64,000 bases of DNA from Paraburkholderia phenazinium (GTDB taxonomy: Bacteria; Pseudomonadota; Gammaproteobacteria; Burkholderiales; Burkholderiaceae): the NCBI RefSeq assembly GCF_900100735.1, contig NZ_FNCJ01000007.1, positions 280,924-344,923 of the forward strand, in the 5' to 3' direction. How positions within the stretch are numbered: the stretch's first letter is position 1; each line of letters begins with the position of its first letter. Shown here piece by piece: positions 27,978 through 36,629 of this stretch. Position numbers and translations under genes: made by a program. The notes under the pieces are model-generated. The model had not been told where the DNA came from. It saw only the letters and a program-made list of their open reading frames with translations, and did not search any database.

Positions 27978-29501
27978 ATGCAGGACGCCTACTTCTTCGA
28001 CCGCGGCGAGTTCCGGCCCACCGAACGGCTGCTGCTCGTCGACGGTGCGCCGGTGGCCGTCGGCGCGCGCGCGTTCGACCTGCTGGCCTGCCTGCTTGCG
28101 CACCGCGACCGCGTGGTGTTGAAGAGCGAGTTGCTCGAGGCCGCCTGGCCGGGATTGGTGGTCGAGGAGAACAACATTTCGGTGCAGGTCTCGGTGCTGC
28201 GCAAGCTGTTGGGCGACAAGGCCATCGCCACCGTGTCTGGCCTCGGCTACCGCTTCGCGATGGAGGTCCGTATCGGGGTTGCCTCGGCGCCAGGTGCACC
28301 GCTGGCACCCTGTGCCGCCACGAACCGGCCGACGATCGCGGTGCTGCCATTCAACGTGCTGGCCGACGATCCGCGCATGGTCTTTCTTGCCGAGGGGCTG
28401 GCCGAGGATGTGATCGCGCTACTGGCGCGAGTGCCCGGCTTTCGGCTCATCTCGCACGCCTCGTCCTTCGCCTTCCGCCCGCACGACGCCAGCCTGACCG
28501 AGGTTGCCCAGCAGCTCGGCGTGCGCTTCGTCGTCGAGGGCAGCCTGCGGCCCACGGCCACCGCTGTTCGCATCACGACCCACCTGACCGACGCGCAGAC
28601 TGGGCATGTGCTGTGGAACGGGCGGTTCGACTGCTTCCACGCCAAGATGGCCGATCTTCAGGAGCAGATCGCGCGCGGCATCATCTCCGAGCTCGAACCC
28701 GAGCTGACGCGCGCAGAGATCGCCCACATTCGCCGCCAGCGGCCGGACAACCTCGACGCCTGGGCGCACTACCATGAGGCCGTCGGCGCCATCGCGCTGC
28801 AGGGCTGGAACGAAGACGGCATCGGCGAGGCGCGCGCACGGCTGCGCGCCTGCCTGGCGCTCGACCCGCTGTTCGGCCTGGCGCACGCCCACTACGCCAT
28901 GCTCACCGCGCTGGCGCGGAACATCGGGTTGCTGCCCGAGGCAGCGGCCGGGTCGGCCGCTGCCGACGACGCCCAGCAAGCGGCCGAGCGCGCCGTCGAG
29001 TTAGACGACGGCAGCCCCGAGGTCCTCGGCTTGGCCGGCTGCGCGCTGTGCGACCTCGGGCAACTCCCTCGCGGCATGACAATGCTGCGGCGCGCGCTCG
29101 AGTTGGACCCGAGCAACGCCCAGGCACATGTCGCGCTCGGCGCCGCATTAATCCTCACCAGCGAGTTCGAGGCCGGTTTTGCGCGCATGCGCCTCGGCAT
29201 GGCGATCAGCCCGCGCGATCGTCGCCTTGGCTTCTGGGGTTGGGCGCTCGGCGTGTTCCTGCTGCGCGCTGACCGCGCCGCCGAGGCGTTGGCCGAAGCG
29301 CTCGCGTCGAGCCAACGCGACCCTCGATTCCACTTTGCACGCGTGTTGCAGGCCGCCGCGCTCGACCGCCAGGGGCAGACCGACGAGGCACGCATCGCGC
29401 TGGCCGAGGCCCGGCGACTGCGCACCCGGCTCTCACTGAACGAGATCGCACTCACCCACGGCCGGCGCGTGGCCGAGCAGTTGGGCCAGTACTGGGATTG
29501 A
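27978..29501 (+). CDS. Winged-helix (OmpR/CadC-type) regulator with TolB-like and TPR domains
   Basis: 507 residues. Residues 1-95 form a Trans_reg_C DNA-binding domain (RAFDLLACLLAHRDRVV, ENNISVQVSVLRKLLGDKAI, GLGYRFAMEV). Residues about 115-240 match the TolB/adenylate-cyclase-associated segment (IAVLPFNVLADDPRMVFLAE, GLAEDVIALLARV). The rest holds tetratricopeptide repeats (LDPLFGLAHAHYAMLTAL; ALELDPSNAQAHVALGAALI). No transmembrane helix is seen, so it is a cytoplasmic relative of CadC. It is divergent from the methyltransferase/osmC unit. The signal sensed is unknown. Confidence 0.85.
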   Translation: MQDAYFFDRGEFRPTERLLLVDGAPVAVGARAFDLLACLLAHRDRVVLKSELLEAAWPGLVVEENNISVQVSVLRKLLGDKAIATVSGLGYRFAMEVRIGVASAPGAPLAPCAATNRPTIAVLPFNVLADDPRMVFLAEGLAEDVIALLARVPGFRLISHASSFAFRPHDASLTEVAQQLGVRFVVEGSLRPTATAVRITTHLTDAQTGHVLWNGRFDCFHAKMADLQEQIARGIISELEPELTRAEIAHIRRQRPDNLDAWAHYHEAVGAIALQGWNEDGIGEARARLRACLALDPLFGLAHAHYAMLTALARNIGLLPEAAAGSAAADDAQQAAERAVELDDGSPEVLGLAGCALCDLGQLPRGMTMLRRALELDPSNAQAHVALGAALILTSEFEAGFARMRLGMAISPRDRRLGFWGWALGVFLLRADRAAEALAEALASSQRDPRFHFARVLQAAALDRQGQTDEARIALAEARRLRTRLSLNEIALTHGRRVAEQLGQYWD

Positions 29502-29596
29502 CTCCGTCGCAACCCCTATGCATCGAGCGACCTGGGGTGATGTTGAGGAGACGCCTCAACGGCCGCGTCAAGCTCAACGCCTGAGTCGATCGGGAC

Positions 29597-29641
29597 CGGC
29601 CATGAACGGACCTTCGACGCGACCGACGAATAGTCGATAAT
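29597..29641 (+). repeat. Intergenic core element, copy 1
   Basis: CGGCCA at 29597, TTCGAC 16 nt later at 29613, GATAAT at 29636 (spacing one shorter than in most copies). It ends 35 nt before the ATG at 29677 and marks the left end of the element-punctuated array. Confidence 0.75.
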
Positions 29642-29676
29642 CGGCAGCGTTGGCTACGACCGAGACAATAAGCAGA

Positions 29677-30166
29677 ATGAAGTTCTTCCGGGCTACAGTC
29701 ACTTTAGATGATGTGTCGGGCGTGACTACCACGCGAACGAAATACGGACCGTACACCGAATTCAACTTCACCGCCGATGGTCGGCTTCAATATGCATGTT
29801 CAAATGCGCGGGACTGTCCGTGTCGAGAATGGCATGATCGTCACCGCTGTACTACGGGACCCAGACAACTGGCAGACGTTGGAAGGTTGGCTTAACCATC
29901 AGAGCGGTTGCGTCGAAGGCGTTTCACCGGTTTGGTCTCTGCGCCTCGCAGCGATTTTGTTCAGCACGCTTTTCGTAGCCGTTGTCATTTTGGGGTTTGT
30001 TTGCTGGTCCGTTGAGGGTGAGCATCCCCTCGCCATCGCGATGAGTCTAGTCTTCGGCTTTGCGGCGCTGATACCCGTCGTCGGCTGGTACCGGGGAATG
30101 CAAGTGTGGGATGCATTTGCGCGCGCGCATCTGGATCGGACGCCCGGTTTTGAGAGATTTGACTAA
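29677..30166 (+). pseudogene. Probable frameshifted small membrane protein gene
   Basis: Two overlapping frames look like one broken gene. The first starts at MKFFRATVTLDDVSG (29677) and stays protein-like to about FNFTADG near 29780. The second, in the next frame from about 29777, continues with MHVQMRGTVRVENGMIVTAV and DPDNWQTLEGWL, then two hydrophobic helices (LAAILFSTLFVAVVILGFVC and AIAMSLVFGFAALIPVVGWY). The total of 490 bp is not a multiple of three. If the second frame alone is translated, it gives 129 residues from 29777. Family not recognised. A sequencing error is an alternative to a true frameshift. Confidence 0.5.
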
Positions 30167-30244
30167 CCGCCTCGGGTCGCCTCGTGCCTTTTGCATGAGA
30201 CGCACACCCGGGGCGATCGTCGACCTCAGCCGTGGGGCGCTGGC

Positions 30245-30290
30245 CGGCCATGAACCGAGGTTCGACAGTGCCGTTCAGATTGTCGACAAT
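30245..30290 (+). repeat. Intergenic core element, copy 2
   Basis: CGGCCA at 30245, TTCGAC at 30261 (+16), GACAAT at 30285 (+24). GCATGAGAC occurs further upstream at 30193. It lies 26 nt before the ATG at 30317. Confidence 0.8.
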
Positions 30291-30316
30291 TGCCGATGAG
30301 TGAAGAGAAAATCCTG

Positions 30317-30688
30317 ATGACAAATCTTTTTGTGGTGTTGCTCGGATTAGGAATGGCGTTGGCAACCTCCGTCGCCGACGCGCAAGGTACCGTTGAGAAG
30401 CGCTGTGGCTGGCTCCAAAATCCAACTCCCGCCAACTTTTCGTTACGGGACCGAAGTGGTGAATGGACAATTTCGGAACAAGGTGGCTATCAGGCTCCAG
30501 GGATCGAGAAGATGCCGGACATGACGACGAAAGGATGGGTCGTGACCAACGCTGGACAGCACGGGTACGGCTGCGCCTGCCTTGATGTACAGGTCGATGA
30601 AAAGTCAGGCCTTGTGACACGACTGGTATCTGCTCAGCCGCTACCACTCAGACGATGCAAACTCGATCCGAAATTGCCACCGCCTTGA
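30317..30688 (+). CDS. DUF4087 domain exported protein
   Basis: 123 residues. A clean signal peptide (NLFVVLLGLGMALATSVADA) begins at this ATG, so it is preferred over the in-frame ATG at 30296, which sits only 5 nt after copy 2 of the core element. The mature part carries the DUF4087 pattern: EKRCGWLQNPTPANF, DRSGEWTISEQGGYQA, then YGCACLDV with paired cysteines, and a terminal RRCKLDPKLPPP. Function is unknown; location is periplasm or cell surface. It stands alone between copies 2 and 3. Confidence 0.8.
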   Translation: MTNLFVVLLGLGMALATSVADAQGTVEKRCGWLQNPTPANFSLRDRSGEWTISEQGGYQAPGIEKMPDMTTKGWVVTNAGQHGYGCACLDVQVDEKSGLVTRLVSAQPLPLRRCKLDPKLPPP

Positions 30689-31045
30689 CTCGCCATCGTG
30701 CAGCCGCCAGTGCTGAATTCCCGCGTGGGGCAGGGAGACGCGACCGGCGCTTCCTCGCTTCCCGAAGAATGTTCACCGGGGTACGAGTGATGACGTCGGG
30801 AATCATTCGCAAAACAACTGCAGTGGCGAAGAGAATGAAGGCACTCGAGTTTTCATGTCGTGGGGGACGTCTCACGGGAATGTGGGTTGGCCGCTCCTGT
30901 CGAACGCAGCCGTATGAAATTCGGGCGGCCCATGCCGTTTGCATCGGACTGTGATCGGCCAGGTTCGGTCGATCGACACCGGCGTCCAGATCGTCAACAA
31001 TTACCAGAATTCCTCCTTCGACGTCGAAGCTAACGGGTGACAGAC
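30689..31045. other. Inter-gene spacer with core element copy 3
   Basis: 357 bp without a convincing gene. The left part holds no recognisable feature. The right part contains GCATCGGAC at 30941 and the core element at 30956. A minus-strand frame of about 98 codons exists (30648-30944) but lacks a start signal and a recognisable family. Confidence 0.5.
30956..31001 (+). repeat. Intergenic core element, copy 3
   Basis: CGGCCA at 30956, ATCGAC at 30972 (+16), AACAAT at 30996 (+24), and GCATCGGAC exactly 15 nt upstream of CGGCCA. It ends 44 nt before the methyltransferase ATG at 31046. Confidence 0.8.
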
Positions 31046-31777
31046 ATGAACGAATCGACGCAGTCCATCGGACGTGTAGCCTATTCCGAGTTTGCAGAGC
31101 GCTATGCAGCAGCGGTTACGACAAAGCCACACAATGCACTCTACGAACGCCCCGCAACGATGTCGCTTCTCGGTGATGTCAACGGTTTGCATGTTCTCGA
31201 TGCGGGATGTGGACCAGGCATTTGCAGCGAACATCTCGCGCGAAGCGGCGCAACTGTTCACGCATTCGATGTAACACCACAGATGGTCGAACTCGCACGC
31301 CATCGATGTGCCCAAGTTCCGGTCGAAGTTGTGACAGGAGACCTTGCTGCTCCACTCGACTGGCTTTCTGCCCAATCGTTCGACAAGATTTTGTGTTCGC
31401 TCGCTTTCGACTACGTGGAAGACCTTAAGCCGGTTTTCAGCGAGTTCCGAAGAGTCGCGCGAAGCGGAGCGACATTGGTGTTTTCTATGGCGCACCCTAT
31501 GCGCGACTGGATGGATGAACGGACCCGTGGCGAAGAGGCATACTTCACAACCTCTCGCTTCGGTCTATATTGGTCAGGCTTCGGTGAGCCGAAACCCTAC
31601 GTGCAGGCTTACCGCCGGCCTCTTTCCGACATCCTCAACGGATTGACTGAAAGCGGCTGGCTATTGGATCGCTTTGTCGAACCCCAACCGCTCGCCGAGA
31701 TGCAAGCGGTGTCGGAACGTCTGCACTCGGAGCTATCGCAAGCCCCCGCATTCATTTGCGTGCGTGCACGCTGCTAG
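31046..31777 (+). CDS. Class I SAM-dependent methyltransferase
   Basis: 243 residues; a GTG three codons upstream is an alternative start. Motif I is VLDAGCGPGICSEHLARSGA, followed by VHAFDVTPQMVELAR and the post-I region, then FSEFRRVARSGATLVFSMAH. This is a Methyltransf_11/25-like enzyme with unknown acceptor. N-terminal NALYERPATMSLL is typical of small stand-alone methyltransferases in accessory DNA. G+C is clearly lower than in the core genes. It stands alone between copies 3 and 4. Confidence 0.85.
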   Translation: MNESTQSIGRVAYSEFAERYAAAVTTKPHNALYERPATMSLLGDVNGLHVLDAGCGPGICSEHLARSGATVHAFDVTPQMVELARHRCAQVPVEVVTGDLAAPLDWLSAQSFDKILCSLAFDYVEDLKPVFSEFRRVARSGATLVFSMAHPMRDWMDERTRGEEAYFTTSRFGLYWSGFGEPKPYVQAYRRPLSDILNGLTESGWLLDRFVEPQPLAEMQAVSERLHSELSQAPAFICVRARC

Positions 31778-31803
31778 CGACCGCTGGTGGATGGGGTTTG
31801 GCG

Positions 31804-31849
31804 CGGGCAAGAGCGGACGCTCGACACGAGTATCCGAACCGCAGACAAC
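31804..31849 (+). repeat. Intergenic core element, copy 4 (diverged)
   Basis: CGGGCA at 31804, CTCGAC at 31820 (+16), GACAAC at 31844 (+24). Each word has one mismatch but the spacing is exact. It ends 78 nt before the next gene. Confidence 0.65.
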
Positions 31850-31927
31850 ATGCCGACTCTCCACTGGATGATCGGGGGGTAATTTCTCGAAGGCGCGCTG
31901 GCGCAGTACGATAGATCGGATCTAACT

Positions 31928-32335
31928 ATGATGCGCAACCCGGATTTCATGCTTTGCCTTCGCGAAGCACTAGCCGCCTCTTGGGACAAACGAACCGCAT
32001 ACTTAGAGGTTGAACAAGCGGAGAATCTTGCCTTGGGGCAGTGCTATCCAACGTCACGTGTGGTGCAGCACTACTACCCCGAAACCGAAATCATAAAAGG
32101 GAAAGTCTGTACCGGCGAAACGACAGACGTTCATTTTTGGAATGCGCTTCGTGTCGGCGATGACTGGTACCACATTGATCTAACCTGGCAGCAGTTTCCG
32201 GCCGGTTCAAGTATTCAAGAGTTCGTAGTCGTCGACCGTCAGGAATTGCATGATAGTGAGTCGACGATGCAGCGCTGCGCGTTGTTGTTGATGAGGGTTG
32301 ACGACTATCTAAATGCGCGCTTTCCCGGTGCATGA
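31928..32335 (+). CDS. YunG-like protein
   Basis: 135 residues. The middle matches the small YunG family: NLALGQCYPTSRVVQHYYPE, then IIKGKVC, HFWNALRVGDDWYHIDLTWQ and QFPAGSS. The Cys, His and Asp in this order resemble a compact papain-like fold, but catalytic activity is not established for the family. A second in-frame ATG follows directly. It stands alone between copies 4 and 5 and has low G+C. Confidence 0.65.
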   Translation: MMRNPDFMLCLREALAASWDKRTAYLEVEQAENLALGQCYPTSRVVQHYYPETEIIKGKVCTGETTDVHFWNALRVGDDWYHIDLTWQQFPAGSSIQEFVVVDRQELHDSESTMQRCALLLMRVDDYLNARFPGA

Positions 32336-32344
32336 GACGGCACT

Positions 32345-32388
32345 CGGCCCAATATCTGCCGTTCGACGACGCTGCATAGATCGTCAAT
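32345..32388 (+). repeat. Intergenic core element, copy 5
   Basis: CGGCCC at 32345, TTCGAC at 32362 (+17, the only copy with that spacing changed), GTCAAT at 32383. GCATGAGAC lies exactly 15 nt upstream of CGGCCC, at 32330. It ends 33 nt before the HAD gene start. Confidence 0.7.
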
Positions 32389-32421
32389 CAGCGCCCCAGT
32401 GTTCAACTTCACCTGCCACCT

Positions 32422-33069
32422 ATGACCATTAGAGCCGTGTTCTTTGATGTCGGCGAAACCCTTATCGATGAAAGTCGTGATTGGGGCGGATGGGCTGACT
32501 ATCTTGGCGTGTCCCACCTATCATTTTTTGCCACACTAGGCGCCGTCATCGAGCGCGGGGAGCATCATCGAACTGTGTTCAAGATTGTTCGACCAGACGT
32601 CGAATTTTCGGAATTGCACCGCCAACGCCGAATGCAAGGAAAGGCCTATTCGATCACACCGAATGATTTCTACCCCGACGCGATACCCTGTTTGGCACGT
32701 TTGCAAAATGACGGCGTGCTCATTGGTATCGCCGGAAATCAACCCCTTGAAGCGGAGCAGGCGTTGCGCAAGCTAGGCGTTCCAGCCGACATCGTGGCGT
32801 CGTCTGCTTCGTGGCATGTGGAGAAACCCGCCCCGGAGTTTTTCGAGCGCGTGATCGCCGCGACAAATGGACTTGCCCCGTCAGAGATCGCCTACGTGGG
32901 TGATCGGCTCGACAACGATATTGAACCAGCGCTCCGAGCCGGCATGGTTCCAGTTTTCATACGCCGTGGGCCGTGGGCACATGTGCAGTTGGCGTCCCGG
33001 CGTTTCCAGGTTCCGCCTCACATCATCGACGAACTGACGTCGCTGCCGGAGCTTCTGCGTGGTCTGTAA
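32422..33069 (+). CDS. HAD-superfamily hydrolase
   Basis: 215 residues. Motif I is FFDVGETLIDE with the nucleophile Asp in DVGET (the second Asp of the usual DxDxT is Gly, seen in some HAD dehalogenase-like proteins). Motif II corresponds to VLIGIAGNQ, motif III Lys to HVEKPAPEFFERV, and motif IV to YVGDRLDNDIEPALRAGM. It is a probable phosphatase or dehalogenase of unknown substrate. The loss of the general acid Asp may weaken phosphatase activity. First of two tandem HAD genes. Confidence 0.82.
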   Translation: MTIRAVFFDVGETLIDESRDWGGWADYLGVSHLSFFATLGAVIERGEHHRTVFKIVRPDVEFSELHRQRRMQGKAYSITPNDFYPDAIPCLARLQNDGVLIGIAGNQPLEAEQALRKLGVPADIVASSASWHVEKPAPEFFERVIAATNGLAPSEIAYVGDRLDNDIEPALRAGMVPVFIRRGPWAHVQLASRRFQVPPHIIDELTSLPELLRGL

Positions 33070-33202
33070 CTTTTCCGGCCGGAATCGATCTTCGTTTCGC
33101 GAACCATGAGGCCTTCATGTCAATAGACCGCCGGAGACTGCTTTTGCAACGCTGCGTTTGATACAGTGCGGTCTCTCGACGGGAGTACAGGGAGTGAGGC
33201 AG

Positions 33203-33883
33203 ATGATCTTTTCAGCGGCGATCTTCGACATGGACGGCCTGCTGGTCGATTCAGAGCGCGCGATCATGAACACGTGGATCACGGTGGGATTGGGCCTTGG
33301 GATCGCATTGTCGGCGAGCGATTATCTGCGGATTGTCGGAAGGTCGTCTACGGAATGCGAAATGATCCTGACAGAGTTGCTCGGTGGGGCGGCTACATTT
33401 CGGGAGGCGCTGGCGCGAGTCCGGCAGCACTTGAGCAGGCCATCCGTGCATCCGATATTTCCGCTGAAATCTGGAGCACGAGCGCTGCTGACTGAGTTAT
33501 CGCGAGCAGACATTCCATGCGCTGTGGCGTCCTCATCTCCCGTGGATGAGATTAGATCGCGCCTTGGGCGTGTAAGCGTGCTGCAATTTTTTAAGACGAT
33601 CGCTGGTGGTGACGAAGTCGATCATGGGAAACCCGATCCGGCGGTCTACAGACTTGCAGCCCATCGGCTGGGCGTGCCGGTGGATGCTTGTTTAGCCTTT
33701 GAAGATAGCGATAACGGCGCGTACGCCGCTGCTAGTGCCGGTATGGCAGTCGTCATCGTTCCGGACCTGAAGCCGCCGGCTGCTGAGATCGCCGAATTGA
33801 GCTTTCGGGTATTAGGGAAACTCGACGTAGCGATTGAACACGTTGCCGACTGGTTCACGACGCGCGATACAAAATTTGCGTGA
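33203..33883 (+). CDS. HAD-IA hydrolase (beta-phosphoglucomutase-like)
   Basis: 226 residues from an ATG preceded by GGGAG/GAGG; an in-frame ATG at 33158 is poorer. Motif I is IFDMDGLLVDSE, motif II CAVASSSPVDEIRSRL, motif III GKPDPAVYRLAAH and motif IV CLAFEDSDNGAYAAASAGM. All four HAD catalytic positions are intact. This matches the beta-PGM/YniC-like phosphatase group; the substrate is probably a sugar phosphate. No copy of the core element lies between this gene and the previous HAD gene, so the two may form one unit. Confidence 0.87.
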   Translation: MIFSAAIFDMDGLLVDSERAIMNTWITVGLGLGIALSASDYLRIVGRSSTECEMILTELLGGAATFREALARVRQHLSRPSVHPIFPLKSGARALLTELSRADIPCAVASSSPVDEIRSRLGRVSVLQFFKTIAGGDEVDHGKPDPAVYRLAAHRLGVPVDACLAFEDSDNGAYAAASAGMAVVIVPDLKPPAAEIAELSFRVLGKLDVAIEHVADWFTTRDTKFA

Positions 33884-34926
33884 ACGTCCGTTGTCGAGAA
33901 AGTTGGTTGACCGCTTCGGGTCGACATGAGTCCGTCGACAGACATTCGGGGCTCTGAATCTTGCGACGCAGCACAAAACACCAATGTCGGCCAGGAGTAC
34001 GAATACCGTTTCCACCTTGCGTGCATTGAAATGTAGCGGATTGCTGCACTCGAAATCTTCCTGCGACCCGCACGGCACGGCGCCAAGGGTCCGGCGTCGC
34101 CTGCATCAAAACCGGCGACCCAAGCGATGCCCGCAGGCGGGGATGGGACTGCAAAAAGTAAGGCTGGTTTCCGAGCGCTGACAGCTAGGTATCGTCCGCT
34201 CGCTATGGATATACGCTCCTCGCCACCAACAAAGGCACGCGGGCTATGGCCATATTCTTCCATGCTGGAAAAGTGGGTTTCGTGTTTTTGCCGGGGGACC
34301 CTGCTGGGTGCCAGAGGCTGGCCGCAGACTCGGACGTGAAATTTATCGACGCTGCCCGAGAGCAATGTGGCATCGAATTGGTTGGTGCAACTCACAACCC
34401 GCCTGAAGGACCTTAGAAAAGCCTTATCTGGAAAGGCACGCTCACCAACGAGCCTCGCCTATCACGCATTGGGCTTCGCGGGACAGAAATCCGGTTTGCC
34501 AGCGATGAACAACTGAACGGTTCGCCTACGGGTGGATCGCGCGTATCGCAAGCAAAGGGTACCTAAGGGGGCGTTTGGCGACGATCGCCTGTCGCTGATG
34601 TGCTCTATCCGTGTTCTGCTGCGTCCCCGACAAAGGCACGGCGCCTGGAGCGCGCACCGGAGGTTGCTACCTCGGGACCGACGACCGCCATGCGACCGTC
34701 ATCGCAGGGCGCTGATGTCGCACGTGAAATGATCCGTGTCCGAAATGCGATGCTGATGGAGGCTGCAGCGCGGTTAGGATGCTCTCTGTGTATATTTTTG
34801 CAAATATGTATTTTTGCGGATTTAAAAATATGCGCTTTTCCAGCCGCGCCGAGCCCGGTCCAACCTGGTCCGCAAGCATGGGCGTCCGTTGTTCTGCACC
34901 GACTTTTCCCTTAAGGAGTCAGCCTG
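33884..34926. other. Gene-poor stretch with decayed sequence
   Basis: About 1040 bp. Near 33887-33970 lie fragments similar to the array element (CTTCGGGTCGACATGAG, then GACATTCGG and CTGAATCTTGCGAC) with broken spacing. From 34189 to 34407 a 72-codon open frame without a start codon reads YGYTLLATNKGTRAMAIFF and VGFVFLPGDPAG, which looks like a protein remnant. Beyond that no coding signal is seen. The last 130 bp are AT-rich and form the choX leader. Confidence 0.45.
34793..34830 (+). promoter_or_regulatory. AT-rich repeat/hairpin before the choline-type binding protein
   Basis: TATTTTTGC occurs twice, 16 nt apart (34793 and 34809). The second copy also pairs with AAAAATA at 34824 as a 7-bp inverted repeat. 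In a G+C-rich background this is a likely promoter or operator about 100 bp before the start. The cognate regulator is unknown. Confidence 0.45.
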
Positions 34927-35874
34927 ATGAAACGCGTTGTCCAACTTGCGGGTACGTGTCTCGCATCCCTCTGCCTTCTCAGCGCAGCACGTGCGCAGGA
35001 TCCGGAAACCTGTCGCAGCGTGACGTTCGGTGACGTCGGCTGGAGCGATATCGCTGCCACCACCGGCGTTGCGACCGCGCTCCTGCAGGGACTCGGCTAT
35101 CAGCCGGCCAAGACGATCGCGTCGCCGCCGATCGTGTTCGCGGGGATCAAGAAAAAGCAGATCGACGCCTTCCTCGGCTACTGGGATCCAAGCATGACGT
35201 CGACCGTCGTGCCGTTCGTCCAGGCCGGCGCGGTCAAGGTGCTGGAGCGCCCTAATCTCGTCGGCGCGAAGTACACGCTGGCGGTGCCCTCCTACGCGGC
35301 CGACGCGGGCCTCAAAAGCTTCGCCGACATCGCGAAGTTCAGGGCGCAGCTCGACGGCAAAATCTACGGCATCGGTGCGGGCAACAACGGCAACGCGCTG
35401 GTCCAGAAGATGATCGATACGAACCAGTTCGGCCTCGGCGGCTTCAAGCTGATCGAATCGAGCGAGGCCGCGATGCTGGTGCAGGTCGGCCGGGCGGTCA
35501 AGGACCACAAGATGGTGGTGTTCCTCGGCTGGGAGCCGCATCCGATGAACGTCGAGTACAAGATCACTTACCTGAGCGGCGGCGACGATGTGTTCGGCGC
35601 GAACTACGGATCGGCCAAGGTCTTCACGGTGTTGCCGACCGATTACCAGGCGCGTTGCCCGAATGTCGGCCGGTTCATGGCCAACCTGCAGTTCACCACC
35701 GACATGGAGAACCGGCTGATGGTGCCGATCATGGACCACGAGGACCCGGTCACAGTCGCCAAGGCTTGGCTCAAGGAGCACCCGCAGGTGCTCGACCAAT
35801 GGCTCGACGGCGTCACGGCGTTCGACGGCAGCAACGGGGTGACTGCGGTCAAGCATTCACTCGGCATGCAATGA
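34927..35874 (+). CDS. Choline/glycine-betaine-type ABC substrate-binding protein (ChoX-like)
   Basis: 315 residues with a signal peptide (VVQLAGTCLASLCLLSAARA, then QDPETC). The body is an OpuAC/ChoX-type periplasmic ligand-binding protein: VTFGDVGWSDIAATTGVATA, DAFLGYWDPSMTSTVVPFV, GIGAGNNGNALVQKMI and FLGWEPHPMNVEYKITYLSG. Trp residues in GWSD, YWDP and GWEPH fit the aromatic box that binds quaternary amines. Ligand choline is more likely than betaine by motif pattern, but this is inferred. There is no permease or ATPase next to it. Its stop overlaps an ATG of the next frame; the HAD gene downstream more likely starts at a TTG with a strong ribosome-binding site. Confidence 0.85.
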   Translation: MKRVVQLAGTCLASLCLLSAARAQDPETCRSVTFGDVGWSDIAATTGVATALLQGLGYQPAKTIASPPIVFAGIKKKQIDAFLGYWDPSMTSTVVPFVQAGAVKVLERPNLVGAKYTLAVPSYAADAGLKSFADIAKFRAQLDGKIYGIGAGNNGNALVQKMIDTNQFGLGGFKLIESSEAAMLVQVGRAVKDHKMVVFLGWEPHPMNVEYKITYLSGGDDVFGANYGSAKVFTVLPTDYQARCPNVGRFMANLQFTTDMENRLMVPIMDHEDPVTVAKAWLKEHPQVLDQWLDGVTAFDGSNGVTAVKHSLGMQ

Positions 35875-35903
35875 CGCTGAACGAACACCAGGAGGACTCT
35901 CAC

Positions 35904-36587
35904 TTGACTCGCGATCTTGCGCTGTTCGATCTCGACCACACGTTACTGCCGCTTGACAGCGACCAGGAATGGAATCGCTTCCTTGTGAAGCTTGGCGTGC
36001 CCGGCAGCGAGCAACATGCGCACGATGTCGACCGCTTCTACGACGCGTACCAGGCCGGCACGCTCGACATGGATGCCTACCTGCGCCATGTGCTCGGGCC
36101 GCTTGCCCTGTACTCGCGCGAACAGCTGGACGACTGGCACGGGCAGTTCATGCGCGAGATCATCGCGCCTGCGTTGCGGCCCGAGGCGCTGGCACTCGTC
36201 AAGCATCATCGCGACGCGGGCGACCTGTGCTGCATCGTAACGGCTACCAATTCCTTTGTGACGGGGCCGATCGCGAGTGCGATCGGCGTCGATCATCTCC
36301 TGGCGATCGACCTCGCCACTGACGGTGATCGGCCGGATGGGCGCTACACGGGCGAGTGGGTTGGCGTGCCGAGTTTCCGGGAAGGCAAGATCACACGCAC
36401 GCAGGCGTGGCTTGCATCGCTAGGCAAGAGCTTCGCGAATTTTGCACGCGTCTGGTTCTACAGCGACTCGGCGAACGACATTCCTTTGCTGGAGCACGTC
36501 AGCCATCCCGTCGCGACGAACCCGGACGAGCGGCTGAGGCGCGTTGCCAGCGAAAGAGGCTGGCGGATCCTTGAACTGTTCGGATAG
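35904..36587 (+). CDS. HAD-IB family phosphatase
   Basis: 227 residues. The start is a TTG at 35904 with AGGAGG 8 nt upstream; this gives the family N-terminus LTRDLALFDLDHTLLPLDSD. An ATG overlapping the preceding stop is weaker. Motif I DLDHT has both Asp residues; motif II is CCIVTATNSFVTGPIA; motif III SFREGKITR; motif IV FYSDSANDIPLLEHV. This matches the HAD-IB group that contains SerB, histidinol-phosphate and phosphorylcholine phosphatases. Its placement between a choline-type binding protein and a Na/Pi transporter makes phosphorylcholine a candidate substrate (inference). Confidence 0.85.
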   Translation: MTRDLALFDLDHTLLPLDSDQEWNRFLVKLGVPGSEQHAHDVDRFYDAYQAGTLDMDAYLRHVLGPLALYSREQLDDWHGQFMREIIAPALRPEALALVKHHRDAGDLCCIVTATNSFVTGPIASAIGVDHLLAIDLATDGDRPDGRYTGEWVGVPSFREGKITRTQAWLASLGKSFANFARVWFYSDSANDIPLLEHVSHPVATNPDERLRRVASERGWRILELFG

Positions 36588-36629
36588 GCGGATGCGGCCG
36601 GGCCAACCCACAAACGCGCGGAGAATAAC

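Noticed and set aside
30648..30944. Minus-strand frame of 98 codons after DUF4087
   Set aside because: Overlaps the end of the DUF4087 gene, lacks a ribosome-binding site and shows no recognisable family.
35871..35903. ATG start for the HAD-IB phosphatase overlapping the choX-like stop
   Set aside because: The TTG at 35904 has AGGAGG at good spacing and gives the family N-terminus; the ATG start adds 11 residues with no match.
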